Of a stretch of 55,027 nucleotides of DNA, positions 38,320 through 46,952 are shown piece by piece. Source of the stretch: Pseudomonadota bacterium (GTDB lineage Bacteria; Pseudomonadota; Alphaproteobacteria; Acetobacterales; Acetobacteraceae); assembly GCA_021809435.1 (NCBI GenBank), contig JAKBAD010000012.1, forward strand, positions 1 through 55,027, given 5' to 3'. Position 1 is the stretch's first letter. Each line of letters begins with the position of its first letter. The position numbers were made by a program, and so were the translations under genes. Below the pieces are notes generated by a model. It had not been told where the DNA came from. It saw only the letters and a list, made by a program, of their open reading frames with translations, and did no database searches.

Positions 38320-39042
38320 ATGTGCCTTGCCTGCCGCCCCCTCGGCCGCCGCGCCTTTTGCGCCGGCGCCCTCACCCTGCCCTTGCTGCCCGGCCACATG
38401 CGTTACGGGCTGGAGGAGCCGGTGCTCCGCCTCACCCCCACGGGCGGGCGGCGGGTGGCGGTCACGCTCGATTGCTGCCCCGGCCATTTTGACCCGCGCA
38501 TCGCCGATGTGTTGATCGCGCGTAAAATCCCGGCCACCATCTTCGTCACCCAAATCTGGATGCGCCAAAACCCCGCGGCGCTGGCGCTCATGCTGGCCCA
38601 CCCCGAGATTTTCACCCTCGAAAATCACGGCGCCAACCACCGCATCCCCTCGCTCGGCACGGCGCGCATATGGGGCCTTACCCCCGCCGCCACGCTCGCT
38701 GATGTGAAGGCCGAAGTGGAAAACGGCGCAACCGCCGTGCAACAGGCCACTGGCCGCCGCCCCGTCTGGTACCGCGCGGCGGGCGGGCTTTATGCGCCCC
38801 AGGCCATTCCCTTCATCGAGAGCCTGGGCTTCAAAATCGCCGGCTATTCGCTCAACGCCGATGAAGGCGCTTCACTGCCAGCTTCCCTGGTGGCCAAACG
38901 CCTCTCCGCCGCCCGGGATGGCGACGTGACCGAGGGCCATATCAACCAGCCCCTGCGCGCCTCAGGTGCCGGCATCGCCGCCGGGCTGGCTCAGCTCGCC
39001 GATCAAGGCGTGCGCTTCACCACCCTGGATGCCGCCTGTTAG
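38320..39042 (+). CDS. Polysaccharide deacetylase-like protein with altered metal site
   Basis: 240 residues. A Tat- or Sec-like signal (PLGRRAFCAGALTLPLLPG) is followed by a NodB-like fold. Motif 1, normally TFDDG, reads TLDCCPG; motif 2 is ENHGANH; motif 3 is YRAAGG; GHINQP near the end matches motif 5. The replacement of the second Asp by Cys is seen in a small family known from Acetobacteraceae as far as I recall, so it may be a real subfamily with different chemistry rather than a mutant. Substrate unknown. Confidence 0.8.
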   Translation: MCLACRPLGRRAFCAGALTLPLLPGHMRYGLEEPVLRLTPTGGRRVAVTLDCCPGHFDPRIADVLIARKIPATIFVTQIWMRQNPAALALMLAHPEIFTLENHGANHRIPSLGTARIWGLTPAATLADVKAEVENGATAVQQATGRRPVWYRAAGGLYAPQAIPFIESLGFKIAGYSLNADEGASLPASLVAKRLSAARDGDVTEGHINQPLRASGAGIAAGLAQLADQGVRFTTLDAAC

Positions 39043-39101
39043 AGCGAGATGGGTTTACACCCACGCGCTCTACTCATGTTTTAGTGAGCAAGTTCATTGG
39101 T

Positions 39102-40538
39102 TTAAGCCTCTATCCCCTGCGCGCGGATCAGGTCGCTATACCAGTAATAAGATTGACGGGGCGTGCGCGCGAGGTGCGGATACTCGATCCGCACCAGCCC
39201 GAAATGCCATTTCGTGCCCTCGCTCCACTCGAACGAGTCCATCAAGGCCCACACGAAATAGCCTTTCACATTCAGCCCCTCATCGGCGGCCTTGCGCAAA
39301 AACGCCAGATTCTGCGCCAGATAAGACAACCGCCCGTCATCTTCTAGCCCATTGCCCGGGTTGGGGTCGGTGGTGGTCGCAAAGCCGTTCTCGGTAATCA
39401 CGATCTCGGGCGCGCCATACTGGTCGTGAATATATTTCACCTCCTCATAGAGCCCATCGGGCTCAATGGGCCAGCGCAGCGCGCGGTATTTCACCGGGTC
39501 GGGGTTGGCGCCGAAAATCGCCCCGATATCGAATTTATCGGTGTGCTGAATATGCAGGCGCGAATAATAATTCACCCCGATAAAATCCACCTTCTGGCGG
39601 ATCGCCGCCATGTCTCCCGCGCGCACGAAGGGGGCGAAATCCGCCTCCACCAGCGCCGGGTAGCGGCCCTTGAACAGCGGGTCGAGCACGGCGCCATTCC
39701 ACAGCGCGTCGAATTTGGCGGCGGCGGCCACGTCCTCGGGCGCCGATGAGCTGGGCCGCACCGGCTCCAGGCTGCCCACCGTGCCAATCCGCCCCCGCAC
39801 CCCGGCCGCGCGCAGCGCCGCGATGGCATAGCCCTGGCCCAAATTCATGTGGTGCAGCGCCGCGCAGCTTTTCTCGCGCCCCACCAGCCCGGGCGCGTGC
39901 ACGCCAATGCCATAGCCCAAAATAGCCTGCACGGCGACCTCGTTCATCACCATCCAGTGGCCCACGCGGTCGCCAAAATGCGCCCCCGCGCGCGCGGCGA
40001 ATTCGGCCATGTAAGACGCCGAGTCGCGGTTCATCCAGCCGCCCTCGGCCGAAATCCATTGCGGCAAATCCCAGTGATAAAGCGTCATCCAGGGCGTGAT
40101 ACCGGCCGCGCACAGCTCATCGAGCAGGCGGTCGTAAAACGCGAACCCCTTGGGGTTGGGCGTGAAGCTGGCATCGGGAAACAGCCTCGGCCAGGAGACC
40201 GAGAAGCGGTAATGCCTTATCCCCGCCGCCTTCATCAGCGCCACATCCTCGGGCATGCGATGATAATGATCAGCGGCGATATCGGCATTGCCGCGCGTGC
40301 GCCCGGGCGTGTGGCAAAACACATCCCACATGCCCAAGCCCCGCCCATCCTCACGGGTCGCGCCCTCGATCTGATAAGCCGAGCTCGCCACCCCGAACGC
40401 GAAACCGGGCGGAAACCGGAAACTCCCGGGCGCTGGCACGCCGGCCGGGTAGTCCCGGGGGATCAGCGCATCGGGCGAGAGGGCCCCCGGTGCCAGCCCG
40501 GCCACCGGCGCGCCCGCCAACAAGCCACGGCGCTTCAC
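39102..40538 (-). CDS. Exported GH1 beta-glucosidase
   Basis: 478 residues. It hydrolyses beta-linked glucosides. The GH1 motifs are PPGFAFGVASSAYQIEGA, the acid/base Glu200 in VMNEV, and the nucleophile Glu383 in ITENG. The N-terminus MKRRGLLAGAPVAGLAPGALS resembles a Tat signal, which is uncommon for GH1 enzymes and suggests a periplasmic location. The start is GTG at 40538; the ribosome site is weak. Convergent with the deacetylase gene, 59 bp apart. Confidence 0.93.
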   Translation of the reverse strand: MKRRGLLAGAPVAGLAPGALSPDALIPRDYPAGVPAPGSFRFPPGFAFGVASSAYQIEGATREDGRGLGMWDVFCHTPGRTRGNADIAADHYHRMPEDVALMKAAGIRHYRFSVSWPRLFPDASFTPNPKGFAFYDRLLDELCAAGITPWMTLYHWDLPQWISAEGGWMNRDSASYMAEFAARAGAHFGDRVGHWMVMNEVAVQAILGYGIGVHAPGLVGREKSCAALHHMNLGQGYAIAALRAAGVRGRIGTVGSLEPVRPSSSAPEDVAAAAKFDALWNGAVLDPLFKGRYPALVEADFAPFVRAGDMAAIRQKVDFIGVNYYSRLHIQHTDKFDIGAIFGANPDPVKYRALRWPIEPDGLYEEVKYIHDQYGAPEIVITENGFATTTDPNPGNGLEDDGRLSYLAQNLAFLRKAADEGLNVKGYFVWALMDSFEWSEGTKWHFGLVRIEYPHLARTPRQSYYWYSDLIRAQGIEA

Positions 40539-40727
40539 GCCCGCCCCGCCATCATCAATTCGTCACCAAACAAGCTGTTCATGCCCAGCAGCTAACCAAA
40601 GTTTCAACCGCCAGCAAGACGCGGCCCACGCCCCTGCCCGCCTCCGTGGCCACCCCTGCGTCAGCGCGGCAAAACACATTATTTTGCACCAAAGCCCGTT
40701 CATCCGGCATTAAATCACTTGCTATGT

Positions 40728-40737
40728 ACTAATTAGT
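40728..40737. promoter_or_regulatory. Perfect palindrome ACTAATTAGT upstream of the shikimate dehydrogenase gene
   Basis: A 10-bp perfect palindrome, followed by a further TAGTTA, 85-95 bp before the dehydrogenase start. Size and symmetry suit a TetR-family site, and a TetR gene lies two genes downstream. The link is inferred. Confidence 0.4.
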
Positions 40738-40821
40738 TAGTTATATCTAGCCCGACAGCAACAAAGCATCGGCCCCTGCGCGCCCCAAGAAACCGTCCCG
40801 CGCAGCGCCTGGAGTATCAGC

Positions 40822-41703
40822 ATGACCACGCCCGCAACGGTGCCCGCTTTGGGTGCGCCCGTCTTCAAACTCGGCCTGATCGGCGCCGATATCGGCCCCT
40901 CCCGCTCGCCCGCCATGCATATGGGCGAAGGCCGCGCCCAGGGCCTGGCCCTCACCTACGACCTGTTCGACCTCACCGCCCGCGCCCTCAGCGTCGCCGA
41001 CCTGCCCGCCCTGCTCACCGAAATCGAGGGGGCTGGCTACCGGGGCGTGAATGTCACCCACCCGTGCAAACAGGCGGTCATGCCGCTGCTCGACACGCTC
41101 TCCCCCGAAGCCCAGGCCCTCGGCGCCGTCAACACCGTGCTGTTCGAAAACGGCCGCCGCCTTGGCCATAACACCGACTGGTATGGCTTCTCCGAGAGCT
41201 TCACCCGCGGCCTCCAGGGCGCCAATCTGCACCACGCCGTGCAGCTCGGCGCTGGCGGCGCGGGCACGGCGGTCGCCTATGCGCTGCTCAAAATGGGCGT
41301 GAAAACCCTCACCCTCATCGATGCCGACCCCGCCCGCGCCGAGGCCATCGCCGTGCGCTACGGCGCGCTGTTCGGCCATGGCCGCATCCAGGCCGGAATT
41401 GACGCCACAGCCGCGCTGGCCACCGCCACCGGCCTGGTCAACGCCACGCCCATCGGTATGGCCGCCCATCCCGGCCTGCCCCTTGATGCCGCCTTGCTCC
41501 GCCCCGATTTATGGGTGGCCGAAATCATCTATTTCCCGCGCGAAACCGCCCTCCTCAAGGCCGCCAAGGCGCTGGGGTGCCGCACGCTCGACGGCACCGG
41601 CATGGCGCTTTATCAGGCGGTCCAGGCCTTTCGCCTGTTCACCGGCCGCGAGCCCGACCCCGCCCGCATGCTCGAAATCCAGCTAGCCACTCCCGCGCCC
41701 TGA
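40822..41703 (+). CDS. Shikimate/quinate dehydrogenase
   Basis: 293 residues. It interconverts shikimate (or quinate) and 3-dehydroshikimate (3-dehydroquinate). The catalytic Lys83 is in GVNVTHPCK, a variant of NVTxPxK, and Asp119 is in HNTDWYGF; the NAD(P) loop is LGAGGAGTAVAYAL. Its neighbours (MFS carrier, TetR, dehydroshikimate dehydratase) indicate a catabolic rather than aroE biosynthetic role. First gene of the rightward set. Confidence 0.9.
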   Translation: MTTPATVPALGAPVFKLGLIGADIGPSRSPAMHMGEGRAQGLALTYDLFDLTARALSVADLPALLTEIEGAGYRGVNVTHPCKQAVMPLLDTLSPEAQALGAVNTVLFENGRRLGHNTDWYGFSESFTRGLQGANLHHAVQLGAGGAGTAVAYALLKMGVKTLTLIDADPARAEAIAVRYGALFGHGRIQAGIDATAALATATGLVNATPIGMAAHPGLPLDAALLRPDLWVAEIIYFPRETALLKAAKALGCRTLDGTGMALYQAVQAFRLFTGREPDPARMLEIQLATPAP

Positions 41704-41744
41704 ACCTCATCACCTCCCATCCCCCCAATCCCAGCGAGCCCGCA

Positions 41745-43067
41745 ATGTCAGACCTTACCTCCCCCCACGCCCCCGCCGCGGCCCCAACCCGCCCCCTCAC
41801 CCGCACCCGCTTCTGGATGCTCGCCATCGTCTGCGCGGCGGTGCTCATCAATTATCTCGACCGCGCCATCCTGGGCATCGCCGCGCCCTCCGTGCGCGCC
41901 CAGTTCCACATCGACGCCGCCACCATGGGCCTCGTGTTCTCCGCCTTCTCCTGGACCTATTTCGCCGCCCAGGTGCCCGTCGGCGCGCTGCTCGACCGCT
42001 TCGGCAACCGCGTGATCTATTTCCTGGCCCTGGCCTTCTGGTCGTTATTCACCCTGGCCCAGGCGGCGGCGGGCGGCGTGGCCTCGTTTGTCGGGCTGCG
42101 CCTTGGGCTTGGCATCGCCGAGGCCCCCTGCTTCCCGGCCAACAGCAACATCGTCGCCATGTGGTTCCCGCGCCAAGAGCGCGCGCGCGCCATCGGCGCC
42201 TACACGGCGGCCGAATATGTCGGTCTTGGCTTCCTCACCCCGGCCCTGTTCTGGCTGCTCGGCCATTATGGCTGGCCATCGCTGTTCATCGTCACCGGCG
42301 TCATCGGCATGCTGTTCGCCCTGGTCTGGATCGCCAAATACCGCGACCCGCACGAGAGCCAGACCGTCTCGGCTGGCGAGATCGCGCTGATCGAAGCCGG
42401 TGGCGGCCTCACCGGCAAGCACGCCTCGGGCCATAAATTCGCCGTCGCCGACCTCACCGAGCTGTTTCGTCACCGCCAGATCATCGGCCTGCTCATCGGC
42501 CAGTTCGCGGTCTATTCCACCTTCGTGTTCTTCCTCACCTGGTTTCCCACCTACCTGGCCACCGCCCGCCACATGGCCTGGATCAAGGTCGGCGTCTTCG
42601 CCTCCCTGCCCTACATCGCCGGGTTCTTCGGCATCCTGTTCGCCGGCTGGCTGTCGGACAAGCTGCTGCACCTGAAAGTAAGCCTGGGCGTGGCGCGCAA
42701 ACTGCCGGTGATCATGGGCCTGCTCGGCGCCTCCACCATCATCGCCTGCAACTATGTCCGCTCCGATGCCCTGGTCGTCGCCATCCTGTCCTTTGCCTTC
42801 TTCTGTCAGGCCATGTCGTCCTCGGGCTGGTCGGTGCTCTCCGAGATCTCGCCCGTCGGCAAGCTCGGCCTGGTCGGCGGCCTGTTCTCGGCGGCGGCCA
42901 ACCTGTCGGGCATCGTGGTGCCCATCGTCATCGGCTACATCGTGCAGGCCACCGGCTCATTTGTCGGCGCCCTCGCCTTTGTCGGCGGCGTAGCCTTCAT
43001 CGGCGCCATTTCCTGGATCTTCGTGATCGGCGAGCTCAAGCCCATCACCATGCGCCATCACGCCTGA
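41745..43067 (+). CDS. MFS transporter, anion:cation symporter type (likely shikimate/quinate uptake)
   Basis: 440 residues with about 12 hydrophobic segments. The start MSDLTSPHAPAAAPTRPLTRTRF leads into TM1 (MLAIVCAAVLINYLDRAILGIA), typical of the ACS family that carries hexuronates, galactarate and aromatic acids. The substrate is inferred from the adjoining shikimate genes. Start ATG 41745 chosen because upstream residues of the longer frame overlap the dehydrogenase and are not family-like. Confidence 0.88.
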   Translation: MSDLTSPHAPAAAPTRPLTRTRFWMLAIVCAAVLINYLDRAILGIAAPSVRAQFHIDAATMGLVFSAFSWTYFAAQVPVGALLDRFGNRVIYFLALAFWSLFTLAQAAAGGVASFVGLRLGLGIAEAPCFPANSNIVAMWFPRQERARAIGAYTAAEYVGLGFLTPALFWLLGHYGWPSLFIVTGVIGMLFALVWIAKYRDPHESQTVSAGEIALIEAGGGLTGKHASGHKFAVADLTELFRHRQIIGLLIGQFAVYSTFVFFLTWFPTYLATARHMAWIKVGVFASLPYIAGFFGILFAGWLSDKLLHLKVSLGVARKLPVIMGLLGASTIIACNYVRSDALVVAILSFAFFCQAMSSSGWSVLSEISPVGKLGLVGGLFSAAANLSGIVVPIVIGYIVQATGSFVGALAFVGGVAFIGAISWIFVIGELKPITMRHHA

Positions 43068-43153
43068 CCCCACCCCGGCGGGGCCGCGCGCCCCGCCACC
43101 CGGCCCGGCACGGGGCTGGCAGAACCGCCAAACCCCGTTATGATCGCGCCTGA

Positions 43154-43837
43154 ATGACAATGACACCCGCCCCATCCCCGCCAGCCGCTTCCCCCGCGCC
43201 CAGCCCCGTGCCGCCCAAGCAGCGCGACCCCGAGCGCACGCGCGAAGACATCTTGCGCATCGCCACCGAGGAATTCGCCACCCATGGCCTCTCGGGCGCG
43301 CGGGTCGATGCCATCGCCGCCCGCACCCACACCACCAAGCGAATGATCTATTATTATTTCGAGAGCAAAGAGGGGCTCTACAGCGCCGTTCTCGAACGCG
43401 CCTATGGCGGCATACGCGGCGTCGAGGCGCATATGGACCTCGCCCCCCTGCCGCCCGAGACGGCACTCCGCCGGCTGGTTGAATTCACCTTCGACTATCA
43501 CGAGTCGCACCCCGAATTCATCCGCCTGGTGATGATCGAGAACATCCACCATGCCGAGCATGTGCGCGACTCAGCCGAGCTGCGCGCCACCAACAGCCCA
43601 GCCATCGCCGTGCTCTCGCGCCTGCTGGCGCGCGGCCACGCCGAGGGGGTGTTCAAACGCCAGATCGACGCGGTCGAGCTGCACATGCTGATCAGCTCGT
43701 TCTGCTTCTACCGCATGTCCAACCGCTGGACGTTCGGGGCCCTCTATAACGTCAACGTCGCCGACCCGCGCACCCGCGAGCGCCAGCGCCGGCTGATCGC
43801 CGACGCCGTGGTGCAGCTGATGATGACCGCCGACTGA
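43154..43837 (+). CDS. TetR-family regulator of the shikimate gene set
   Basis: 227 residues. After a Pro/Ala-rich lead, the helix-turn-helix is at about 30-75 (TREDILRIATEEFATHGLSG, RTHTTKRMIYYYF). The C-terminal ligand domain resembles the TetR_C_29 type found with aromatic catabolic genes. It lies at the end of the dehydrogenase-transporter group and is convergent with the dehydratase gene, so it plausibly represses both. The ligand is unknown. No ribosome site is apparent upstream. Confidence 0.88.
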   Translation: MTMTPAPSPPAASPAPSPVPPKQRDPERTREDILRIATEEFATHGLSGARVDAIAARTHTTKRMIYYYFESKEGLYSAVLERAYGGIRGVEAHMDLAPLPPETALRRLVEFTFDYHESHPEFIRLVMIENIHHAEHVRDSAELRATNSPAIAVLSRLLARGHAEGVFKRQIDAVELHMLISSFCFYRMSNRWTFGALYNVNVADPRTRERQRRLIADAVVQLMMTAD

Positions 43838-43883
43838 GCATCGCGCCGCCTGCACAGGCGCGCGGCGCAGCCTCCTGGTTTCA

Positions 43884-45740
43884 TCATCCCGGCTCGGCGG
43901 CAAATTTCGCCATCGCCGCCAGCCTGATCGGCGCATTCACCGCGCCGTAGCCGCCATAGCCCGCGCGGTGCAAAAACTCGAAGAAAAACCGGCCATCAAA
44001 GGGCGGCAGATAGGCATGCACGAACTCGCCGCCGACGTCGCGGTCATAAAGCAGCCCCAGCTTCGCCATCGCCGTCAGCGCCGCCTCGTCAAATCCAAAC
44101 CGCGCTTCCAAATCCTCATAATAATTCGCCGGAACCGAGAGCAGCGCCTCGCCGCGTGCCCGCGCCGCGCCCACCGCCTCGGCCACATCCGTCACCGCGA
44201 AGGCGATATGGTGCACGCCCGAACCCAACACCGCCGAAACAAACTGCGCCGTCCGCGTCGCCGGGCTTTCCGAGATATTGAGCGGTATCCGCACGCTACC
44301 CAAGGCGTTCTTCATGGTCCGCGAGCGCACCAGCCCAAACCGGTCGGCGAATTCCACCGTCGGCTCGGGCGCCAGCCCAAACAGCGTGCGGTAGAACAGC
44401 ACAAACCGGTCCATCGCCCCGGCCCGCAACGCCTGGGCAACATGGTCGATCACCACGCCCTCACCGGGCACGGGCGCGGTATCGAGCACAAAATCATCCT
44501 GCCACATCTTCTCCGCGGTGCCGGGGTCAACCAGATAGAGCAGCGTGCCGTCAGGCTCGCGCACCGCCGGAATCGGGTGCTCGCCCGGCCCCAGCCGCTC
44601 GGCCCAGGTCGGACAAAGCAGCGCCTCGGCGCGCTTGAGCGTGGCGGCGGCGTCATCCACCTTCAGCGCCAGCGCGCACACGCTCGCCCCATGCAGCACA
44701 AAATGCTCCGAGGCCGCGCTGTCGGGCTCGGCATTGAGCACAATATTCACCTCGCCCTGGCGGTAAAGCTCCACCGCCTTCGAGCGGTGCGCGCCAGCCC
44801 TGGCAAAACCCAGCCCGCGCAAATGCTGGCCCAGCCGCGCGCCGCTTGGTCCATCCACGGCAAACTCCACAAACGCGAAGCCGTCGAGCGCGGGCGGCGG
44901 CGGCAGCTCCGCGCCCCCCGCCTCGGCTTCCAGCCAGATCAGCGAGCGCAGCCCATCGAGCGCGGTCGGGCGCGTCGGGCCGGCGCGGAACTCATCGTTG
45001 AAAATCTCCAGGCTGAGCGGGCCCTGATAGCCCGTCGCCAGCGCCGCGCCCAAAAAACCCTTGAGGTCGAAATCCCCCTGGCCCGGAAAATTGCGGTAAT
45101 GCCGGCTCCAGGAGAGCACATCCATCGAGAGCTTGGGCGCATCGGCCAGCTGGATGAAGAAAATCTTCTCCCCCGGCACACGCTCGATCCCGGCCAGCGT
45201 GTCGCCCAGCGAGAGCGTGTGGAAACTATCCAGGCACAGCCCAAAGGCCGGATGCGAAACGCGCTGCACCTGCTCCCAGGCCTGGCGCCAAAATTTCACC
45301 CCCGCCCCCCAGGCCAGCGCCTCATACGCCACCCGCAAGCCCCGCGCCCCCGCCCGCTCGGCCAGCGCGTGAAATTCATGGGTCAACCGTGCCGGATCGG
45401 TGCTGACATGAGGCTGGATGTTCGAGCACACCAGCAGCAAATCCGTGCCCAGCTCCGCCATCACGTCGAATTTCCGCTCCGCCCGCGCCAGATTGCGCTG
45501 AAACTGCGCCTCGCCCAACCCCTCGAAATCCCGGAAGGGCTGGAACATATAAATCGCCAGCCCCAAATCCTCCGCCATGCGCCGCACCTCGCGCGGCGTG
45601 CCGTCAAAACCGAGCAAATCGGCCTCGAAAATCTCCACCCCCTGAAACCCAGCGGCGGCGGCGGCTTCCAGCTTATCTTCGAGTGTACCAGACAGTGAAA
45701 CAGTGGCGATGGATTTAGGTCGGGAAACAGGCGAGATCAT
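43884..45740 (-). CDS. quiC: 3-Dehydroshikimate dehydratase, QuiC1 type (isomerase/HPPD-like fusion)
   Basis: 618 residues. The N-terminal half (about 1-275) is an AP-endonuclease-2/sugar isomerase TIM barrel (SIATVSLSGTLEDKLEAAA, CLDSFHTLSL, PLSLEIFNDEF) that carries the dehydratase activity, converting 3-dehydroshikimate to protocatechuate. The C-terminal half (about 285-615) is a vicinal-oxygen-chelate region like 4-hydroxyphenylpyruvate dioxygenase (DHVAQALR, GVHHIAFAV, FFFEFLHR). This bifunctional layout is known from Pseudomonas QuiC1. The ATG has an AGAGGAAAA upstream. Some annotations call it bifunctional HPPD; linkage to the dehydrogenase favours QuiC. Confidence 0.9.
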   Translation of the reverse strand: MISPVSRPKSIATVSLSGTLEDKLEAAAAAGFQGVEIFEADLLGFDGTPREVRRMAEDLGLAIYMFQPFRDFEGLGEAQFQRNLARAERKFDVMAELGTDLLLVCSNIQPHVSTDPARLTHEFHALAERAGARGLRVAYEALAWGAGVKFWRQAWEQVQRVSHPAFGLCLDSFHTLSLGDTLAGIERVPGEKIFFIQLADAPKLSMDVLSWSRHYRNFPGQGDFDLKGFLGAALATGYQGPLSLEIFNDEFRAGPTRPTALDGLRSLIWLEAEAGGAELPPPPALDGFAFVEFAVDGPSGARLGQHLRGLGFARAGAHRSKAVELYRQGEVNIVLNAEPDSAASEHFVLHGASVCALALKVDDAAATLKRAEALLCPTWAERLGPGEHPIPAVREPDGTLLYLVDPGTAEKMWQDDFVLDTAPVPGEGVVIDHVAQALRAGAMDRFVLFYRTLFGLAPEPTVEFADRFGLVRSRTMKNALGSVRIPLNISESPATRTAQFVSAVLGSGVHHIAFAVTDVAEAVGAARARGEALLSVPANYYEDLEARFGFDEAALTAMAKLGLLYDRDVGGEFVHAYLPPFDGRFFFEFLHRAGYGGYGAVNAPIRLAAMAKFAAEPG

Positions 45741-45820
45741 GGCAATTTTCCTCTATATTACCATGAATATTACCCCAAACCCCAGCCTGGGGTCCAGGCA
45801 AATCCGCTTGCAATGTTCTA

Positions 45821-45831
45821 AACGGTACGTT
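45821..45831. promoter_or_regulatory. Short inverted repeat AACG-GTA-CGTT within the putative small-RNA promoter
   Basis: Sits in the 17-bp spacer between TTGCAA (45808-45813) and TATTAA (45831-45836). It could be an operator blocking polymerase, or chance. Confidence 0.3.
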
Positions 45832-45842
45832 ATTAAGAACCA

Positions 45843-45933
45843 CACGAAATATCCGCCACGGCGCGTCTTTCGTGATGCCGTTCACTTACCTCCCGAACTT
45901 TTTCACGGCCTGATCCCTCAGGCCGTTTTTTTT
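45843..45933 (+). ncRNA. Candidate small RNA between quiC and tauE
   Basis: Predicted about 90-nt transcript in an intergenic gap with no ORF. It is preceded by a -35/-10 pair (TTGCAA, 17 bp, TATTAA). It has a 5' stem of 7 bp (CACGAAA 45843-45849 with TTTCGTG 45868-45874), an unpaired stretch containing ACCTCCC (45888-45894) that could pair with ribosome-binding sites, and a terminator hairpin with T8. No protein gene on the plus strand precedes this terminator, which is the main reason for the call. Confidence 0.5.
45906..45933 (+). terminator. Intrinsic terminator with no upstream protein gene
   Basis: CGGCCTGA, TCCC loop, TCAGGCCG, then T8 on the plus strand. The genes on both sides (quiC start at 45740, tauE end at 45967) are on the minus strand. 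Confidence 0.88.
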
Positions 45934-45966
45934 GCCGCCCGGCAGCGCCTTCCTCCGCGCCACGGC

Positions 45967-46731
45967 TCAGAGGTGCAACGCCCCGACCGATCGCCAGATC
46001 ATGTAAAACGCGACCACGAAAATCGCCCCCGCGAACAAGGTCGAAAGCGCGCCACGCTGCGAGGCCAGGCGCCTGGCCAGCACCGCGCCCAGCTGCCCGC
46101 CAGCCACCCCACCGACGATAAACAGCCCCGAGAGCCGCCAATCCACCAGCCCGTTGAGCGCATAATTGGCCGCCGTGGTGAACCCGAACGCCGCCACCGC
46201 CACCAGCGATGTGCCAACGGCATTGAGCATGGTCATGCCGGTTGAGCGCACCAGCCCCGGCACCACCAAAAACCCGCCGCCAATGCCAAAAAACCCGGCA
46301 AACATGCCGGTCAGCCCGCCATAGCCCAGCACCTTGGGCAGGCGCTCGCGCGCGCACACCACGTTCTCATCGCCCACCATGCGCCGGTGGCGAAACATCA
46401 GCCCGCCCACCACCAGCATCAGCAGCGCGAACAGCAGCAGCAGCCGCTGGCCATCCACCTCCTTGCCCAGGGTCGAGCCCAGCGCCGCGCCGGCCACGCC
46501 GGCGGCGGCAAACGCCACGCCGCAGCGCCACACCACACTACCCGCGCGCGCATGGTGATAAAGCCCAGTCAAGGCATTCACCGCCACCGCCAGCGCGCTG
46601 GTGCCAATGGCGACATGAGGGTCCTTCACCCCCACCACATAAACCATCAGCGGCACGGCTAGAATCGAGCCGCCCCCACCAACCAGACCTAAAATCAGCC
46701 CGACCAGCGCGCCGCACAGAAGCGCGATCAT
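45967..46731 (-). CDS. TauE/SafE-family sulfite/sulfur-anion exporter
   Basis: 254 residues with seven or eight hydrophobic segments. It has the paired TauE/SafE repeats starting GLILGLVGGGGSILAVPLMV and GMFAGFFGIGGGFLVVPGLV. Members move sulfite, sulfonates or related anions; in persulfide operons they are thought to export sulfite. Start ATG 46731 is one base after the DUF2892 stop. Last gene of the leftward SQR operon. Confidence 0.9.
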   Translation of the reverse strand: MIALLCGALVGLILGLVGGGGSILAVPLMVYVVGVKDPHVAIGTSALAVAVNALTGLYHHARAGSVVWRCGVAFAAAGVAGAALGSTLGKEVDGQRLLLLFALLMLVVGGLMFRHRRMVGDENVVCARERLPKVLGYGGLTGMFAGFFGIGGGFLVVPGLVRSTGMTMLNAVGTSLVAVAAFGFTTAANYALNGLVDWRLSGLFIVGGVAGGQLGAVLARRLASQRGALSTLFAGAIFVVAFYMIWRSVGALHL

Positions 46732-46732
46732 G

Positions 46733-46939
46733 TTACTCGAACGCGCAGCCGGATTTCACGCCGAACAGACGCTTAAAAATCATCGCCGCCGGGCATTTGC
46801 GGGTGAACCCGGTCTGGAGCAGGTTGAGCCCGATGAAAATGGTGAACAGCACAAACCAGTGCGACACGTACTGCGTGAGCGCCACGCTCACCAGCACCAT
46901 GAAGCCGGCGAAAGACAGAACAGCTCGGTCGAGATTCAT
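46733..46939 (-). CDS. Small membrane protein, DUF2892/YgaP transmembrane type
   Basis: 68 residues with two hydrophobic helices (about 5-25 and 29-45). It ends in a short cytoplasmic tail with FTRKCPAAMIFKRLFGVKSGC, the signature of DUF2892, the membrane part of YgaP rhodanese. It may anchor a persulfide carrier near SQR; the separate rhodanese is on the divergent operon. AAAGGA precedes the ATG. Confidence 0.9.
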   Translation of the reverse strand: MNLDRAVLSFAGFMVLVSVALTQYVSHWFVLFTIFIGLNLLQTGFTRKCPAAMIFKRLFGVKSGCAFE

Positions 46940-46952
46940 CGTAAATCCTTTT

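Noticed and set aside
39043-39101. TGGGT-N4-ACCCA stem as a terminator between the deacetylase and GH1 genes
   Set aside because: The stem is only 5 bp with no T-run; not convincing.
43838-43883. GCGCCGC/GCGGCGC stem between tetR and quiC
   Set aside because: A GC-rich stem without a U-run in high-GC DNA is expected by chance; termination here is possible but unsupported.
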